NCBI GenBank assembly: GCA_947505245.1
Contig: CANNIZ010000032.1
Coordinates: 1-48,413, forward strand
Length of the DNA stretch: 48,413 nucleotides
Direction of reading: 5' to 3'
Source of the DNA: Pseudomonadota bacterium
GTDB lineage: Bacteria > Myxococcota_A > UBA796 > GCA-2862545
How positions within the stretch are numbered: the stretch's first letter is position 1; each line of letters opens with the position of its first letter. Of the stretch, positions 47,358 to 48,413 are shown piece after piece. Below the pieces are notes generated by a model that had not been told where the DNA came from, searched no databases, and saw only the letters and a list, made by a program, of their open reading frames with translations. The translations under genes and the position numbers were made by a program.

Positions 47358-47451
47358 GCGAAAGGCCGGGTTTCGAGAGCCGCCCGAGCCCGACGAGAAC
47401 GCCTGAAAACGGGCGCCCGCGTACGTCAGTAGTGCAGCACGAACACTGACT

Positions 47452-48228
47452 CTATTTCGGATCGCCATAGTACCTGGCGTAGCGGTCAAGGCACCGGACG
47501 ATGATGTTCGTGGCTTCCTGCCGTTCGTCGGCGGGGCGCACCGATTCGTCGGCAAGGCGCACCGAGGACGCATCCTTCTCAAGTGTGTGTAGGACGGGGC
47601 AGGCAGGGTGCAGCCATCCGGGCGACCTTCCCTCGAACGCGTCGTCCCGGCGTGCCCACGCAATCGCTTGGAGGCCCTCTCTCGCAATCGCTCGCTCCAG
47701 CGCTTCCATCAAGGCAGGAGGCACGAGCCGGATCGCCTGCTCCCAACGGGGTAGGCCAGCTGCACCCGCCACGACGGCGGACTGGACGCAGGGCGCGAAG
47801 GCGGCTTGCGCGCAGCGTGCGAGCCGGGCCACTTCGGCGTCGAGGTCCCGCTCCGCGCGGCTGGGTGCGGTCCCGACCTGTTCGACGGGAGCCGGATCAG
47901 GCTTTGGCGCGGGCGGGACGACGGCGCGTGCGCGCCTTGCCGCGTCGTCGGCGTCGCGGTCGGCAAGCCAAGCGTCGCGTTCCGTGGCGTTGATCGCATC
48001 GAGGATCTCGTCGAGGTCCTCACGGCTGGGAACGCGCTCACCCGAGGCCCAGCGCCCCACCGTGCGCTCCACGCTGGACAGCTTCGTGCCCTTGCCCCCC
48101 CGATGTCTGTGCAGGTCCGCCGCTACGGCGGACGGGCCGGCCTCGTGCAATCGTCCTGCGATACGCATCGGAGCGCCGTCCGTCCTGACCGGTCCGGACC
48201 GGTCCGAGATTCCTCGCACAGCGGCCAT
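47452..48228 (-). CDS. HTH-domain regulator, convergent with hsdM
   Basis: A 258-aa protein. Residues about 22-85 (MRIAGRLHEAGPSAVAADLH, then VERTVGRWASGERVPSREDL) fit an atypical XRE-type helix-turn-helix. A Pro/Ala linker and a helical C-terminal domain with Cys pairs (RLARCAQAAFAPCVQ) follow. Two starts are plausible: ATG 48228 with GGAG 8 nt upstream, or ATG 48168, which would place the 18-bp palindrome directly in front of it. Likely a regulator of the island; effector domain unrecognised. Confidence 0.68.
   Translation of the reverse strand: MAAVRGISDRSGPVRTDGAPMRIAGRLHEAGPSAVAADLHRHRGGKGTKLSSVERTVGRWASGERVPSREDLDEILDAINATERDAWLADRDADDAARRARAVVPPAPKPDPAPVEQVGTAPSRAERDLDAEVARLARCAQAAFAPCVQSAVVAGAAGLPRWEQAIRLVPPALMEALERAIAREGLQAIAWARRDDAFEGRSPGWLHPACPVLHTLEKDASSVRLADESVRPADERQEATNIIVRCLDRYARYYGDPK
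48187..48204. promoter_or_regulatory. 18-bp perfect palindrome GACCGGTCCGGACCGGTC
   Basis: The sequence equals its reverse complement over all 18 bp and itself contains two ACCGGT palindromes 9 bp apart. It lies at the 5' end of the regulator gene, 18 bp upstream of the internal ATG at 48168. This is the expected shape of an autoregulatory operator, or of a type II restriction target, if the shorter start is used. Confidence 0.5.
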
Positions 48229-48413
48229 AGGCTCACTCCACGTTCACGCGGCATTGTACCGCGCCGGAACGTGTCAATGAAAATGAGACAGCAGGTGGTG
48301 GAAGTATTCTGAATCTCGGGATGGTTGGCTGACAATAATGATCGTTGATTTCGCGGCGATGGTGTAGACGTGCGGTGTCCTTCGACGCCGATGGCGACCG
48401 ACGGGCGACCCCA
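48229..48413. other. AT-richer region at the right end of the window
   Basis: About 185 bp without a convincing ORF; composition is less GC-rich (for example GACAATAATGATCGTTGATT at 48332-48351). It should contain the promoter of the minus-strand regulator. No repeat matching the left-border cluster at 33773 is seen. Confidence 0.4.

Noticed and set aside
47354..47449. 31-codon frame overlapping the hsdM stop (GTGA)
   Set aside because: Very short, Pro/Arg/Ser-rich, no motif; overlap alone is weak evidence because GTGA at stops is common here.
33755..48413. Integrase, transposase or direct repeats marking a mobile element
   Set aside because: No such gene or matching border repeats found; the island's mobility is only suspected from gene content and the repeats at its left edge.

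Overview
The window is high-GC, densely coded DNA from the chromosome of a Gram-negative bacterium, most likely a Myxococcota (deltaproteobacterial-type) genome. This placement is an inference. It rests on secreted FG-GAP and thrombospondin/MopE-type calcium-repeat proteins, one with a myxosortase-like C-terminus, on many short-signal lipoproteins, a Hanks-type Ser/Thr kinase, a FYDLN-acid zinc protein, and a protein resembling the TIGR04552 family. Housekeeping genes (rplM, rpsI, mfd, rlmN, holB, pdxJ) anchor it as chromosomal.

Layout. 1-4207: a partial PHP-domain lipoprotein on the minus strand, two tandem secreted paralogues, an esterase-like hydrolase and a DUF1641-like protein. 4331-10206: a tightly packed plus-strand cluster made of a lipoprotein, an ECF sigma factor, its zinc-finger transmembrane anti-sigma factor, a secreted caspase-family protease, a third copy of the secreted paralogue family, a membrane-anchored protein and a trypsin-like serine protease. 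It looks like a protease-linked signalling operon. 10213-12898 (minus): a two-domain PPK2-type polyphosphate phosphotransferase, holB and a tiny basic protein. 13002-21968: a lipoprotein, a thiolase, an FG-GAP/Ca-repeat surface protein, an adenylate cyclase, pdxJ, a small membrane protein, a beta-helix lipoprotein and a FYDLN-acid protein. 22074-33754: a long plus-strand run with a Ser/Thr kinase, rplM-rpsI, a TIGR04552-like protein, a membrane protein, mfd, another membrane protein, rlmN and a polytopic membrane protein, many with overlapping stop/start codons.

33755-48413 is an accessory defence island. It opens with a set of inverted and direct repeats, then divergent genes for an XRE regulator and a zinc-ribbon membrane protein, the latter with a 10-bp tandem repeat at its start. 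An AT-rich control region follows. Next comes one approximately 11.8-kb operon: hsdR - hsdS - PD-(D/E)XK nuclease-like protein - unknown protein - KAP-type P-loop NTPase - 59-codon small ORF - ABC/SMC-type ATPase - TOPRIM-like protein - hsdM. Almost every junction overlaps or nearly abuts. The island closes with a convergent HTH regulator that has an 18-bp perfect palindrome at its 5' end. The insertion of six accessory genes between the specificity and methyltransferase subunits of a type I restriction-modification system is the most interesting feature. I interpret it as a composite anti-phage locus in which an RloA/RloB- or PARIS-like ATPase-TOPRIM pair, a PifA-like KAP ATPase and an extra nuclease are co-expressed with the restriction enzyme. 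The sigma/anti-sigma/caspase/trypsin operon is the second candidate for an undescribed system.

I found no rRNA, convincing tRNA, CRISPR array, transposase or integrase gene.
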